DNA of 64,000 bases from Bin80 sp965209015. Lineage in GTDB: Bacteria; Bacteroidota; Rhodothermia; Rhodothermales; Bin80. The position numbers and the translations under genes are program-made. The stretch spans positions 1,984,001 to 2,048,000 of the forward strand of contig OZ242367.1 in the NCBI GenBank assembly GCA_965209015.1, read 5' to 3'. Position 1 is the first letter of the stretch, and each line of letters begins with the position of its first letter. Below are positions 46,268-54,423 of the stretch, one piece after another. Below the pieces are notes generated by a model. The model was given only the letters and a program-made list of their open reading frames with translations, was not told the origin of the DNA and did no database searches.

Positions 46268-47321
46268 TCGTATGTGTATATTGTCTTGAACTTATCATTG
46301 CTGGTCGATTCAGTAAGGAAGCCATGGTTTCAACAAGAGAAATTGCACGCCCATAATCCATTCGCATGGGACCTAATAATCCAATGGTTCCTGTACTTTC
46401 TCCTACATTATAACGGGCCGTGACGATAGAATAAGTACTGGCGGATTCATCCTCAATCTCGCTACCAATTCCAACTGACACCCATTTATTTGAATCCAGT
46501 TTACTACCGGGAGCTTGTTCAAATAATTGAACGACATACCCTTCATCTTCAATGAGTTCGATTAACCTACGCACTTCATCAGTTGCCTGGAATTCTGGCT
46601 GAACAAGGAGGCCTCCTGTGCCAGAATGTGTTAAGCGACCTTCTACTGGATCACCAAACAGGACTGACGATTCATGTAAGATCAGTTGTACGATTCCTGT
46701 CGAATCATGATCAAGGTCTTTGGTGCGAACCACATAATTTTTGCGGATTTCATCCAGGCGCAGACCTGCAAGTCGTTCATTAAGAATAGACACGATTCGA
46801 TCTAGATCTTGACGTCTAACCTCCATATCCGTCTCGTATATGATCGTCTTCACTAAGTGACTCCGTACGCTTATCACGATCATAATACTTGATTCAGATA
46901 GTGGAACCACATCTAATCGGTCCAGCACTCCGGTAGAAATTTTTGGACTGAGCACTACACCGAGAAGATTGGACATTTGACCTAATAGACGAGAGGTTTC
47001 TCGAAAGAGTGTGTCCGCATCTCCCATGAGCCGGTCCAGCTTCCCTCTCAGTAGTCGTCTCTCAATCAGGGACAACTCGGGAGTTTCAATTAATTCATCC
47101 ACAAATGCACGATATCCCAACTCTGTTGGCATGCGTCCTGCCGATCTGTAAGGATGGCGTAAATATCCCTGCTCCTCCAAATCCGAAAGCGTATTCCTAA
47201 CCGTAGCAGCACTGAGACCAAGGGAGGACTGCCTAGATAGTTTGCGAGATCCCACGGGTCCGGCAGTATCAATAAAATTCCGTACAACCAGTCGCAGGAT
47301 GGCGCGCTCGCGATCTGTCAA
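46260..47321 (-). CDS. hrcA: Heat-shock repressor HrcA
   Basis: 353 residues with a winged helix-turn-helix N-domain (GPVGSRKLSRQSSLGLSAAT, AGRMPTELGYRAFVD) and the GAF-like C-terminal part (NRPAMISS near the end). HrcA represses heat-shock genes by binding the CIRCE inverted repeat. The start is TTG at 47321; no ATG is available before an upstream stop at 47393. No CIRCE element is visible in the 235 bp up to the sppA start. Confidence 0.94.
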   Translation of the reverse strand: MTDRERAILRLVVRNFIDTAGPVGSRKLSRQSSLGLSAATVRNTLSDLEEQGYLRHPYRSAGRMPTELGYRAFVDELIETPELSLIERRLLRGKLDRLMGDADTLFRETSRLLGQMSNLLGVVLSPKISTGVLDRLDVVPLSESSIMIVISVRSHLVKTIIYETDMEVRRQDLDRIVSILNERLAGLRLDEIRKNYVVRTKDLDHDSTGIVQLILHESSVLFGDPVEGRLTHSGTGGLLVQPEFQATDEVRRLIELIEDEGYVVQLFEQAPGSKLDSNKWVSVGIGSEIEDESASTYSIVTARYNVGESTGTIGLLGPMRMDYGRAISLVETMASLLNRPAMISSRQYTHTND

Positions 47322-47556
47322 CGATGAAGAAGTGGTCCCCTGATATGTAGGCTCGGTATTGATGAGTAAGTTTATCTGATAGGTTTTAAGTCATACAAAT
47401 TTCTTGCCGCATGAGCGAAGAAGGTTTTTCGGTCATTGTACGACTGTCAATTAGTCCGATTCGCCATTGGATACCCCCTGCTTCGCATGCGGTTTCAAAA
47501 TATCGCAACCGACTGTCCATTGCTGCGTACTTTTGAATCTACAAATCTAAATCCTC

Positions 47557-49332
47557 ATGCGTTTCTTTTCTACCCTCATTGCAAGTACCCTGGGCGCATT
47601 TATTGCCTTCGGGATCGTCCTTTTTATTGGATCTTTGATCGTTGCAGGTGTAATTACATCTGCCGTCTCAACCAGCGGTCCCTCCATTTCATCGGGCTCC
47701 GTATTAGTCTTGTCACTTTCGGGCCCCATTGAAGAGTCTGGGACTCCGGATCCGATCTATGAAATTTTTGATGTACCCCAACCTCAGAGCCTGAACCAAA
47801 TCCAAAGTGCGCTTCAACATGCGGCGACGGATGATCGTATTGATGCCGTGTGGCTTAAGCCTCAGGCGGTCATTGCTGGATGGGCAACCTTACAGGAAGT
47901 CAGGGAGTCTCTACTTAAATTCAAGGAAAGTGGTAAACCCGTGATTGCATCGGCATCGGGTGATTTTGCCATGCGAGAGTCCGATTATTTTCTGGCATCA
48001 GCCGCAGACAGTATCTATGCCTCACCTCAAGCATTCTTTGAATTTAATGGATTTTACTTGGGAGTCTCTTTTTACAAGGGGCTCATGGATAAATTAGATA
48101 TTGAACCCACTGTCTTACGGGTTGGTGCTTACAAAGGAGGGATTGAACCCTATACACGTTCAGATTTATCCGAAGAGAACCGTGTACAATTGACCGCGGT
48201 ACTCGAGAACTGGAATAATCTTCTGACCCGTACAGTAGCTCAGGAACGAGATCTGGGGCAGGACGAAGTTGCAAATCTGATGGAGTCTGGAACCCTCTTT
48301 ACAACCGAAGATGCTTATGCGTCAGGCCTTCTAGATGGATTGCTACAAAATGAGGAAATTGAAGCACGCATTTTAAGATTGACTGACCAAGATGGCAAAT
48401 TGGAAACGGTCAGTTTAGCTCAGTATTCTCCATCAGCGATGAAAGGATCGTCAAGTTCAGACAACATTATTGGTATCATGACTGCCTCTGGCACGATCAT
48501 CAGCGGTAACAGCAATGATCTGAACGGATATCTGGGGGCTTCGACATTCCAGAAATCCATGAAAAAATTCCGAGACAATGACAAGGTGAAAGCCGTTGTA
48601 TTGCGCATTGATTCACCTGGTGGCAGTGCAACCGCCAGTGAAGCCATGTGGCAGGCAGTAAAAGAGACGACGAATAAAAAACCAGTGATCGTGTCCATGG
48701 GAGACCTAGCTGCATCAGGAGGATATTGGCTCGCGATGGCAGGAGACACCATTCTTGCTTCCCCTCATACCTTGACTGGTTCTATCGGTGTCTATGGTCT
48801 GCACTTCAGCATTGGACGAATGCTGGATACCAAGTTGGGGATCACATCTGATCAAGTCCTTACCAGTGAATATGCGGACATGTTTTCCGGGATGCGTCCT
48901 CTACGCCCCGTAGAGCGGGCCTTATTTGAGCGCTCATTAGACGATACCTATGCGAAGTTTCTTAGGCGAGTCTCTGAGAATCGTGAGATGTCCGAGGAGG
49001 CCGTACATGATGTTGCACAGGGAAGGATATGGACTGGTGAAGCTGCCTTGAAAGCCGGATTGATTGATGGCTATGGAAGTCTAGATGATGCGATTGACCT
49101 TGCCGCCGAAATGGCGAACCTAGAAGATGAAACGTATAGGATCCAACGGCTCCCTACCCCCGAGACATTAATGGATCAATATCTGGATCTGTTCATGGTG
49201 CAGGTTCGATCATTCTTTGAATCACCGATTAAGGCCCAACTCCGTACCGAAGCAAAATTGCTTGAGGAAGCTAAAATGCTTCATGGCGTCCCAACGGCCC
49301 GTCTACCTCTTGATCTGGATGGAGTGGATTGA
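47557..49332 (+). CDS. sppA: Signal peptide peptidase SppA (67-kDa type)
   Basis: 591 residues: an N-terminal membrane anchor (FSTLIASTLGAFIAFGIVLF) and two tandem ClpP-like S49 domains. The catalytic lysine is probably in VLRVGAYKGGIEPY of the first domain and the serine in GDLAASGGYWLAMAG of the second, as in E. coli SppA. It degrades released signal peptides in the membrane. Divergent from hrcA. Confidence 0.93.
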   Translation: MRFFSTLIASTLGAFIAFGIVLFIGSLIVAGVITSAVSTSGPSISSGSVLVLSLSGPIEESGTPDPIYEIFDVPQPQSLNQIQSALQHAATDDRIDAVWLKPQAVIAGWATLQEVRESLLKFKESGKPVIASASGDFAMRESDYFLASAADSIYASPQAFFEFNGFYLGVSFYKGLMDKLDIEPTVLRVGAYKGGIEPYTRSDLSEENRVQLTAVLENWNNLLTRTVAQERDLGQDEVANLMESGTLFTTEDAYASGLLDGLLQNEEIEARILRLTDQDGKLETVSLAQYSPSAMKGSSSSDNIIGIMTASGTIISGNSNDLNGYLGASTFQKSMKKFRDNDKVKAVVLRIDSPGGSATASEAMWQAVKETTNKKPVIVSMGDLAASGGYWLAMAGDTILASPHTLTGSIGVYGLHFSIGRMLDTKLGITSDQVLTSEYADMFSGMRPLRPVERALFERSLDDTYAKFLRRVSENREMSEEAVHDVAQGRIWTGEAALKAGLIDGYGSLDDAIDLAAEMANLEDETYRIQRLPTPETLMDQYLDLFMVQVRSFFESPIKAQLRTEAKLLEEAKMLHGVPTARLPLDLDGVD

Positions 49333-50278
49333 GGAGGGGGAATAACGATTCGTGCACTAATGGCGAAGAGATCAATCTTTAGGTCTTATCTGCATAAAAG
49401 AAAGCGAAAAATGATCTGAGGGGATCATATCCTTTGATCGAACCCTGTTAATGTTCGTGAATTAGCTATGTTTTAACAGTATAAAGAAAAGAATCGAGGT
49501 GCTACTTCCTAACAGTGACTGCCAAGACATAGAAACTCTGTTCGCTCTGGATTGCACAAATCCATACTTGACCGATATCGTGTGCTGGATCCCGCAGCAT
49601 CCTCGCCTCAGTTTAGAAATTCTTTTTGTTAGTTCGTTTGAATGGAGGTGCTAACTGTGGGCTGACGCCCCGTATCTCTACTGTACAGTTAAGTGAGGAT
49701 TCATTGAGCAGAGCACCACATGTTCAGTATCATTAGCCTCAACTAGTTTGGTAGGTCATAAGAGAACCTAGGAACGATGCTGAACTATACTCAAATAATA
49801 TCTGCGAAGAGCGGCTTAACCATGAACTCCGTCTGGGCGACTAAACAATACGAAACTGGGTCGTAAGATCATCAAGAAGCGTACTGACGAAGTGACTCTA
49901 ATCTCTGGTGAGAAGCGATCCAGTGGACCTACAATAATTTTTCTACTCAACAGTTCTGCGATGGTGATAAGGAAGATCTGCGGATCTGAATACTGCGATT
50001 CAAACTAATTGATCAATATTTCAGACCGGTCAAAGTCCAGACATCAGATGGATTGAAATGGAACAAGAAGGGGAAGTAGTTTACCACGGCCCTTACCCTT
50101 TTGATGTCCCATATTCAAGTGGGTAGGCATATCTTCCCATGAGCACTAACCTTATCTATATTCAATCTTTGTTGTAGCTGAGTTGTACCTGACTGAGAGG
50201 GAATCAGACTAGATGGAACACCTCTTGGCTCACAAGTTGACTTAATTACCTCTACTACTCTATCTGATGCCGAGGTAT
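49333..50278. other. Gene-free stretch between convergent sppA and gpmI
   Basis: About 946 bp without an acceptable frame on either strand. A broken plus-strand frame around 49838-50010 (reading KLGRKIIKKRTDE, then VTLISGEKRSS) may be a gene remnant, but I recognise no family. No tRNA, RNase P or SRP RNA signature is seen. Confidence 0.45.
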
Positions 50279-51787
50279 TCAGCTATCCATAAGCACTCTG
50301 CCTGTCATCTTCTTTGGAATTGGTAAACCCATTAAATGTAGAATCGTGGGGGCAACATCTCCTAATTTTCCTGGATGGATTGGTCCGGAGAATCCATCCT
50401 TGATAATTAAATGGGGAACGAGGGCGGTAGAGTGAGCAGTATTGGGGGATCCATCCTCATTTTGCATGTAGTCAGCGTTTCCATGATCAGCAAGGATACT
50501 AATACCATAGCCTGAGGATATCGCTGCTTCAACCACTTTCCGTACCCCTTCATCAACCGCCTCAACTGCTTTGACTGTTGCATTAAATACGCCTGTATGC
50601 CCTACCATATCGGGGTTTGCAAAATTGAGGCACACAAAATTAAATTTATTTTCCCGTAATGCCTTGGCACAGCGATCGGCGACTTCTGGAGCACTCATTT
50701 CTGGTTGCAAGTCATAGGTTGGAACTTTGGGAGATGCTATGAGCATACGCTCCTCTCCCTCAAATAATGTCTCTCGCCCACCACTAAAAAAATAGGTCAC
50801 ATGCGGGTACTTCTCTGTTTCTGCAACCCGTAACTGTCGTAAATTAGCATCGGCTATGACTTCTCCTAATGTTTCTTTTAAGTCTACCTTATCAAACGCA
50901 ACCGGCAATCCAAATTTCTTATCGTAAGGTGTGAGAGTACAGAAATACAACGTTTCATAGAGCTTGACCTTAAACTGGGCATCTGTCGGCTTTTGTGTGA
51001 ATGCGTTGACTAGTTGACGGCCTCGATCCGCTCTGAAATTAAAAAAAATGACCGCATCACCATCGCACACTGGGGCCTGTTCAATCACATGTGGTTCAAT
51101 GAATTCATCTGTGATTCCTGAGGAATAACTTGACTCAATCGTAGCAGCAGCACTCTTGCTGGATTGTCCTTTTCCGTCAACGAGCATCCGATATGCTTTC
51201 CCCGTTCGCTCCCAGCGTTGGTCTCGATCCATCGCGTGATATCGACCAATTACGGTTACTATACGAGCCAAGTGCCCCGCTTTCTTTTCAAACTGGGATA
51301 CATAGTGTGCAGCGCCGTGTGGATCCGTATCTCTGCCATCTGTAAACGCGTGTATACACACTTGTTCACGGGAAAGACCTTCACGGTTTGCCAATTCGCA
51401 TAGAGCAATCAGGTGATTGATATGACTGTGCACTCCTCCATCAGAAAACAGTCCCATCAGGTGTAGGCGCGAGGTTTGAGCATGCCTTGCAGCTGTGACT
51501 AAGACCTCATTATCAAAAATTGAACGATCTTCAATCGCAAGGTCAATGCGTGTTATTTCCTGATTTACGATGCGGCCGGCACCCAAATTCATATGGCCAA
51601 CCTCACTATTCCCCATTTGTCCAGGAGGTAAGCCGACGGGGCGACCAGAAGCTTCCAAGGTTCCATGTGGGTACTTGGCAAACAGATCATCCAAGAATGG
51701 CGTATGTGCCTGATCAGTTGCACTGACCTCTGGATCAACGGCGATCCCGTACCCGTCCATGATGATGAGAATATGTCTATTTGGCAT
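50279..51787 (-). CDS. gpmI: 2,3-bisphosphoglycerate-independent phosphoglycerate mutase
   Basis: 502 residues of the alkaline-phosphatase superfamily with the nucleophilic serine in MGNSEVGHMNLGAGR, metal motifs LIIMDGYG at the N-terminus and ADHGNADYM near the C-terminus. It interconverts 3- and 2-phosphoglycerate in glycolysis. ATG 51787 overlaps the nth 3' end by 11 bp. Confidence 0.96.
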   Translation of the reverse strand: MPNRHILIIMDGYGIAVDPEVSATDQAHTPFLDDLFAKYPHGTLEASGRPVGLPPGQMGNSEVGHMNLGAGRIVNQEITRIDLAIEDRSIFDNEVLVTAARHAQTSRLHLMGLFSDGGVHSHINHLIALCELANREGLSREQVCIHAFTDGRDTDPHGAAHYVSQFEKKAGHLARIVTVIGRYHAMDRDQRWERTGKAYRMLVDGKGQSSKSAAATIESSYSSGITDEFIEPHVIEQAPVCDGDAVIFFNFRADRGRQLVNAFTQKPTDAQFKVKLYETLYFCTLTPYDKKFGLPVAFDKVDLKETLGEVIADANLRQLRVAETEKYPHVTYFFSGGRETLFEGEERMLIASPKVPTYDLQPEMSAPEVADRCAKALRENKFNFVCLNFANPDMVGHTGVFNATVKAVEAVDEGVRKVVEAAISSGYGISILADHGNADYMQNEDGSPNTAHSTALVPHLIIKDGFSGPIHPGKLGDVAPTILHLMGLPIPKKMTGRVLMDS

Positions 51788-52661
51788 GTTGATCTGCTAC
51801 TCGGCGGGGTTGATCAATGCGATAATCACGAACAGTTTTTGTTGTACATCCAGTTTTGGATGAGTATATGTTCATTGAGTTACACTTTGGACAGGCATAC
51901 TGAAGTGTTCCTGTACGGTCTACGCGGCTGTGCGGCTCTTCAAAGTAGTATTTTTGCGTCGCGCAATAATAGTTTCCCTTTGAGGGGATCAGTCCTTTGA
52001 TGGGCTTAGGAAGGCGCTGAACTGCACAGTAGTACTTACATACATTCGTCACTACACAACTTGCACAGTCAGGATTCCGAGCTGTGCAGGTGTATCGTCC
52101 ATGGAGAATAAAGAGATGATGTGCTCGCCCCCTGTCATCTCGTGGAATTACTCGCTTTAGTCCTAACTCAACTTTCAGGGGAGTATCTGCCTTTTCAACA
52201 AGCCCGATCCGATTGGCAACACGAAAAACATGGGTATCCACTGGTAACGCATCCTGATCACCAAATGCAACCGAGGAAACGACTTGAGCGGTCTTTCTAC
52301 CCACGCCAGGCAGCTTCATGAGCGAACCCTGATTCTCTGGAAGCTTACCTTCATACTCCGTGATTACCTTTGCCGCCATTCCAACGAGGTGCTTTGCTTT
52401 ATTATTAGGATAAGAGATGGATGCAATAACATGAGCAACTTCGTCAGGGGTTGCAGATGCAAGAGACTTAAATGAAGGCCATAACTTGAACAGCTCTGGT
52501 GTGATCAGGTTAACTCGGGCGTCCGTGCACTGTGCGGAGAGAATCACTGCAACGATTAGTTCATACTCATTTGAGAATTTGAGTTCTGTTTCTGGGCGTG
52601 AAATCACACTTGCAAGCGCATCCAGTACAATCCTTGCACGTTTTCTTCTTCCTAAGGACAT
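51777..52661 (-). CDS. nth: Endonuclease III with an unusual C-terminal extension
   Basis: 294 residues; the usual length is near 215. Helix-hairpin-helix LPGVGRKTAQVV with catalytic K123, D142 in VDTHVFRV, and the iron-sulfur ligands C192, C199, C202, C208 are all intact, so this should be an active DNA glycosylase/AP lyase for oxidised pyrimidines. About 80 extra residues follow the cluster, with repeated YYCA motifs and CPKC (257-260) plus C272, possibly a partial zinc ribbon. Divergent from the DUF4105 gene by 15 bp. Confidence 0.93.
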   Translation of the reverse strand: MSLGRRKRARIVLDALASVISRPETELKFSNEYELIVAVILSAQCTDARVNLITPELFKLWPSFKSLASATPDEVAHVIASISYPNNKAKHLVGMAAKVITEYEGKLPENQGSLMKLPGVGRKTAQVVSSVAFGDQDALPVDTHVFRVANRIGLVEKADTPLKVELGLKRVIPRDDRGRAHHLFILHGRYTCTARNPDCASCVVTNVCKYYCAVQRLPKPIKGLIPSKGNYYCATQKYYFEEPHSRVDRTGTLQYACPKCNSMNIYSSKTGCTTKTVRDYRIDQPRRVADQHAK

Positions 52662-52676
52662 AAACTTCTTGAGGGT

Positions 52677-53864
52677 ATGTGGTTAACTCCTACACGTCTT
52701 ATCCTGTTCATCCTGACCACTCTGTGGATAGCTACGAATCCTAATACTGGGTACACTCAAATATCAGATTCGGCAGAGGTATCCGTTCTCACACTATATC
52801 CCGGAGAGGAGATCTACACTCTTTGGGGACACAGTACTCTTCGGGTTTGGGATCCAGTGACCGGAACAGATATTTCTTACAATTATGGAACCTTTGATTT
52901 TCGGAACCCTCTGTCGTTCATTGCACGTTTTTCCTATGGAAAGCTGGACTATTTTCTCTCTTTGCATCACTCATTTGCACTACTTGGACACCCCTGGCTA
53001 TCGGATGGCCGCGGAGTTGTTGAGCAAAAGCTAAATATGACCGCACAAGAGGTTCGTCTTCTCTATGACAACCTCTCTACGAATGCTCTTCCAGAAAATC
53101 GCGAATATCGCTATGACTTTCTGGATGATAATTGTGCTACCCGAATCATTGATGCATTGGAAACTTCACTCCAAACACAATTGATTGACTCTGAATCTTC
53201 GGGAATTACGTTTCGAAGACTCATTCAACCCTATGTTGATAGTCATCCCTTATTGGATGTTGGGATTAATCTGGCGATGGGGATTCCCGTAGACCAAGAG
53301 GCAACGAACAGACAACTGAGCTTCCTACCGATTGAACTGCAGATTCTATTGGAAAATAGTTATACGAATGATGGATCTCCTCTGGTTACTCAGACCGACA
53401 CCTTGTTTGGTACACCAGTTTCTCCGGTTTCACGGCAGGGTATGTCATGGCTTACCGGTGTCGGATGGGGAATATGCTTACTGGCATTCGTATTCTTTTT
53501 ATACGATATTCGGAATCCTAGGAGACGGATTTTTGATTTTTTACTCCTAGGAGCCGTAACCCTCATCGGATTGATCATTGCATTTTTCTGGTTCGTCTCT
53601 CTTCACGAAATCACTCGCCCCAATCTGAATATTTTGTGGGCATGGCCGCTGCATGCAGTTCCTCTGTATTTCTCGCGGCGATTCTGGACCAACTTCTATT
53701 GGTGGGCTGCGGGAGGAAGTGCCACAATCTTTATGTTGGGTGCTATCTGGTGGGCACAATCATTCCCAGTTGTAACACTGCCAATTGCACTGGCAGTGAC
53801 ACTAAGGTGCTTCATCCTTGCACGAGTACCGCGTACGGGATTTGAACCCGTGTTACCGGCGTGA
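52677..53864 (+). CDS. DUF4105 (Lnb-like) membrane protein
   Basis: 395 residues: a signal peptide (to about 27), the periplasmic DUF4105 domain (about 33-180: LTLYPGEEIYTLWGHSTLRV, YNYGTFDF, YDFLDDNCATRI), and four to five membrane helices in the C-terminal half. DUF4105 resembles the N-terminal domain of lacto-N-biosidase-type proteins and keeps a Cys/Asn pair, but its activity is unknown. The last 12 codons (RVPRTGFEPVLPA) are antisense to tRNA-Glu. Start ATG 52677. Confidence 0.82.
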   Translation: MWLTPTRLILFILTTLWIATNPNTGYTQISDSAEVSVLTLYPGEEIYTLWGHSTLRVWDPVTGTDISYNYGTFDFRNPLSFIARFSYGKLDYFLSLHHSFALLGHPWLSDGRGVVEQKLNMTAQEVRLLYDNLSTNALPENREYRYDFLDDNCATRIIDALETSLQTQLIDSESSGITFRRLIQPYVDSHPLLDVGINLAMGIPVDQEATNRQLSFLPIELQILLENSYTNDGSPLVTQTDTLFGTPVSPVSRQGMSWLTGVGWGICLLAFVFFLYDIRNPRRRIFDFLLLGAVTLIGLIIAFFWFVSLHEITRPNLNILWAWPLHAVPLYFSRRFWTNFYWWAAGGSATIFMLGAIWWAQSFPVVTLPIALAVTLRCFILARVPRTGFEPVLPA

Positions 53865-53899
53865 AAGGCCGGCGTCCTAAACCCCTAGACGAACGCGGC
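53827..53899 (-). tRNA. tRNA-Glu (anticodon TTC)
   Basis: A 73-nt cloverleaf on the minus strand. Acceptor stem GCCGCGT pairs with ACGCGGT; anticodon stem CCGGC/GCCGG encloses loop CTTTCAC with anticodon TTC; the T arm contains GGTTCAAATCC. The 3' CCA is not encoded. The 3' half overlaps the end of the DUF4105 gene on the opposite strand. Confidence 0.95.
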
Positions 53900-53911
53900 A
53901 AAATATGTATG

Positions 53912-53986
53912 GGTGACCGAGGGGACTTGAACCCCCGACCTCCAGGGCCACAACCTGGCGCTCTAACCGCCTGAGCTACGGTCACC
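53912..53986 (-). tRNA. tRNA-His (anticodon GTG)
   Basis: Minus-strand cloverleaf with anticodon stem CCAGG/CCTGG around loop TTGTGGC, anticodon GTG. An encoded extra G at the 5' end pairs with C73, the normal tRNA-His identity feature. The T arm contains GGTTCAAGTCC. CCA is not fully encoded. It lies 12 bp upstream of tRNA-Glu, so the two form one transcript. Confidence 0.95.
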
Positions 53987-54423
53987 GTTTATCAGAAGCA
54001 TCAAGTTACGCTATGATCAACCAGTTGTTTTTACAATCGCAGGGATCTAAAGTTTAACCATTGAGTGGTACTTAACCTCCCATGGAAGCGGAGCAACGAA
54101 CTACGAGGCCTCAATGAAGTTTTGTGTTTCGCATAATTTTTGGTGTTACGGTGAATATATGATTTGGGTGAATCAATGAACTGCCGCTCCCACCGAAGTT
54201 GTTTTTATAGTCATTTTCGTTAGAACAAAATACACAAATTTATGGCTTATGGATCTGTAATTATCTGTCCACGTCTGTGGAGAAAAACTCTTCCGATTCT
54301 TGCAAACTACCTCTGGGACTTGCCCAAGATGTAAATCAAAGCATCAACGGAAGAAGTTCTGCTACCGGCGTTCATGAGATTTATTGTTGGAAAGTAGGGA
54401 TACCCCCGACTATCAATGGATAC
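53987..54423. other. Gene-free stretch upstream of the tRNA pair
   Basis: About 437 bp between the tRNA genes and the 3' end of the porZ-like gene. It should contain the tRNA promoter and a porZ-side terminator, but I see no sharp hairpin or motif. Confidence 0.5.
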
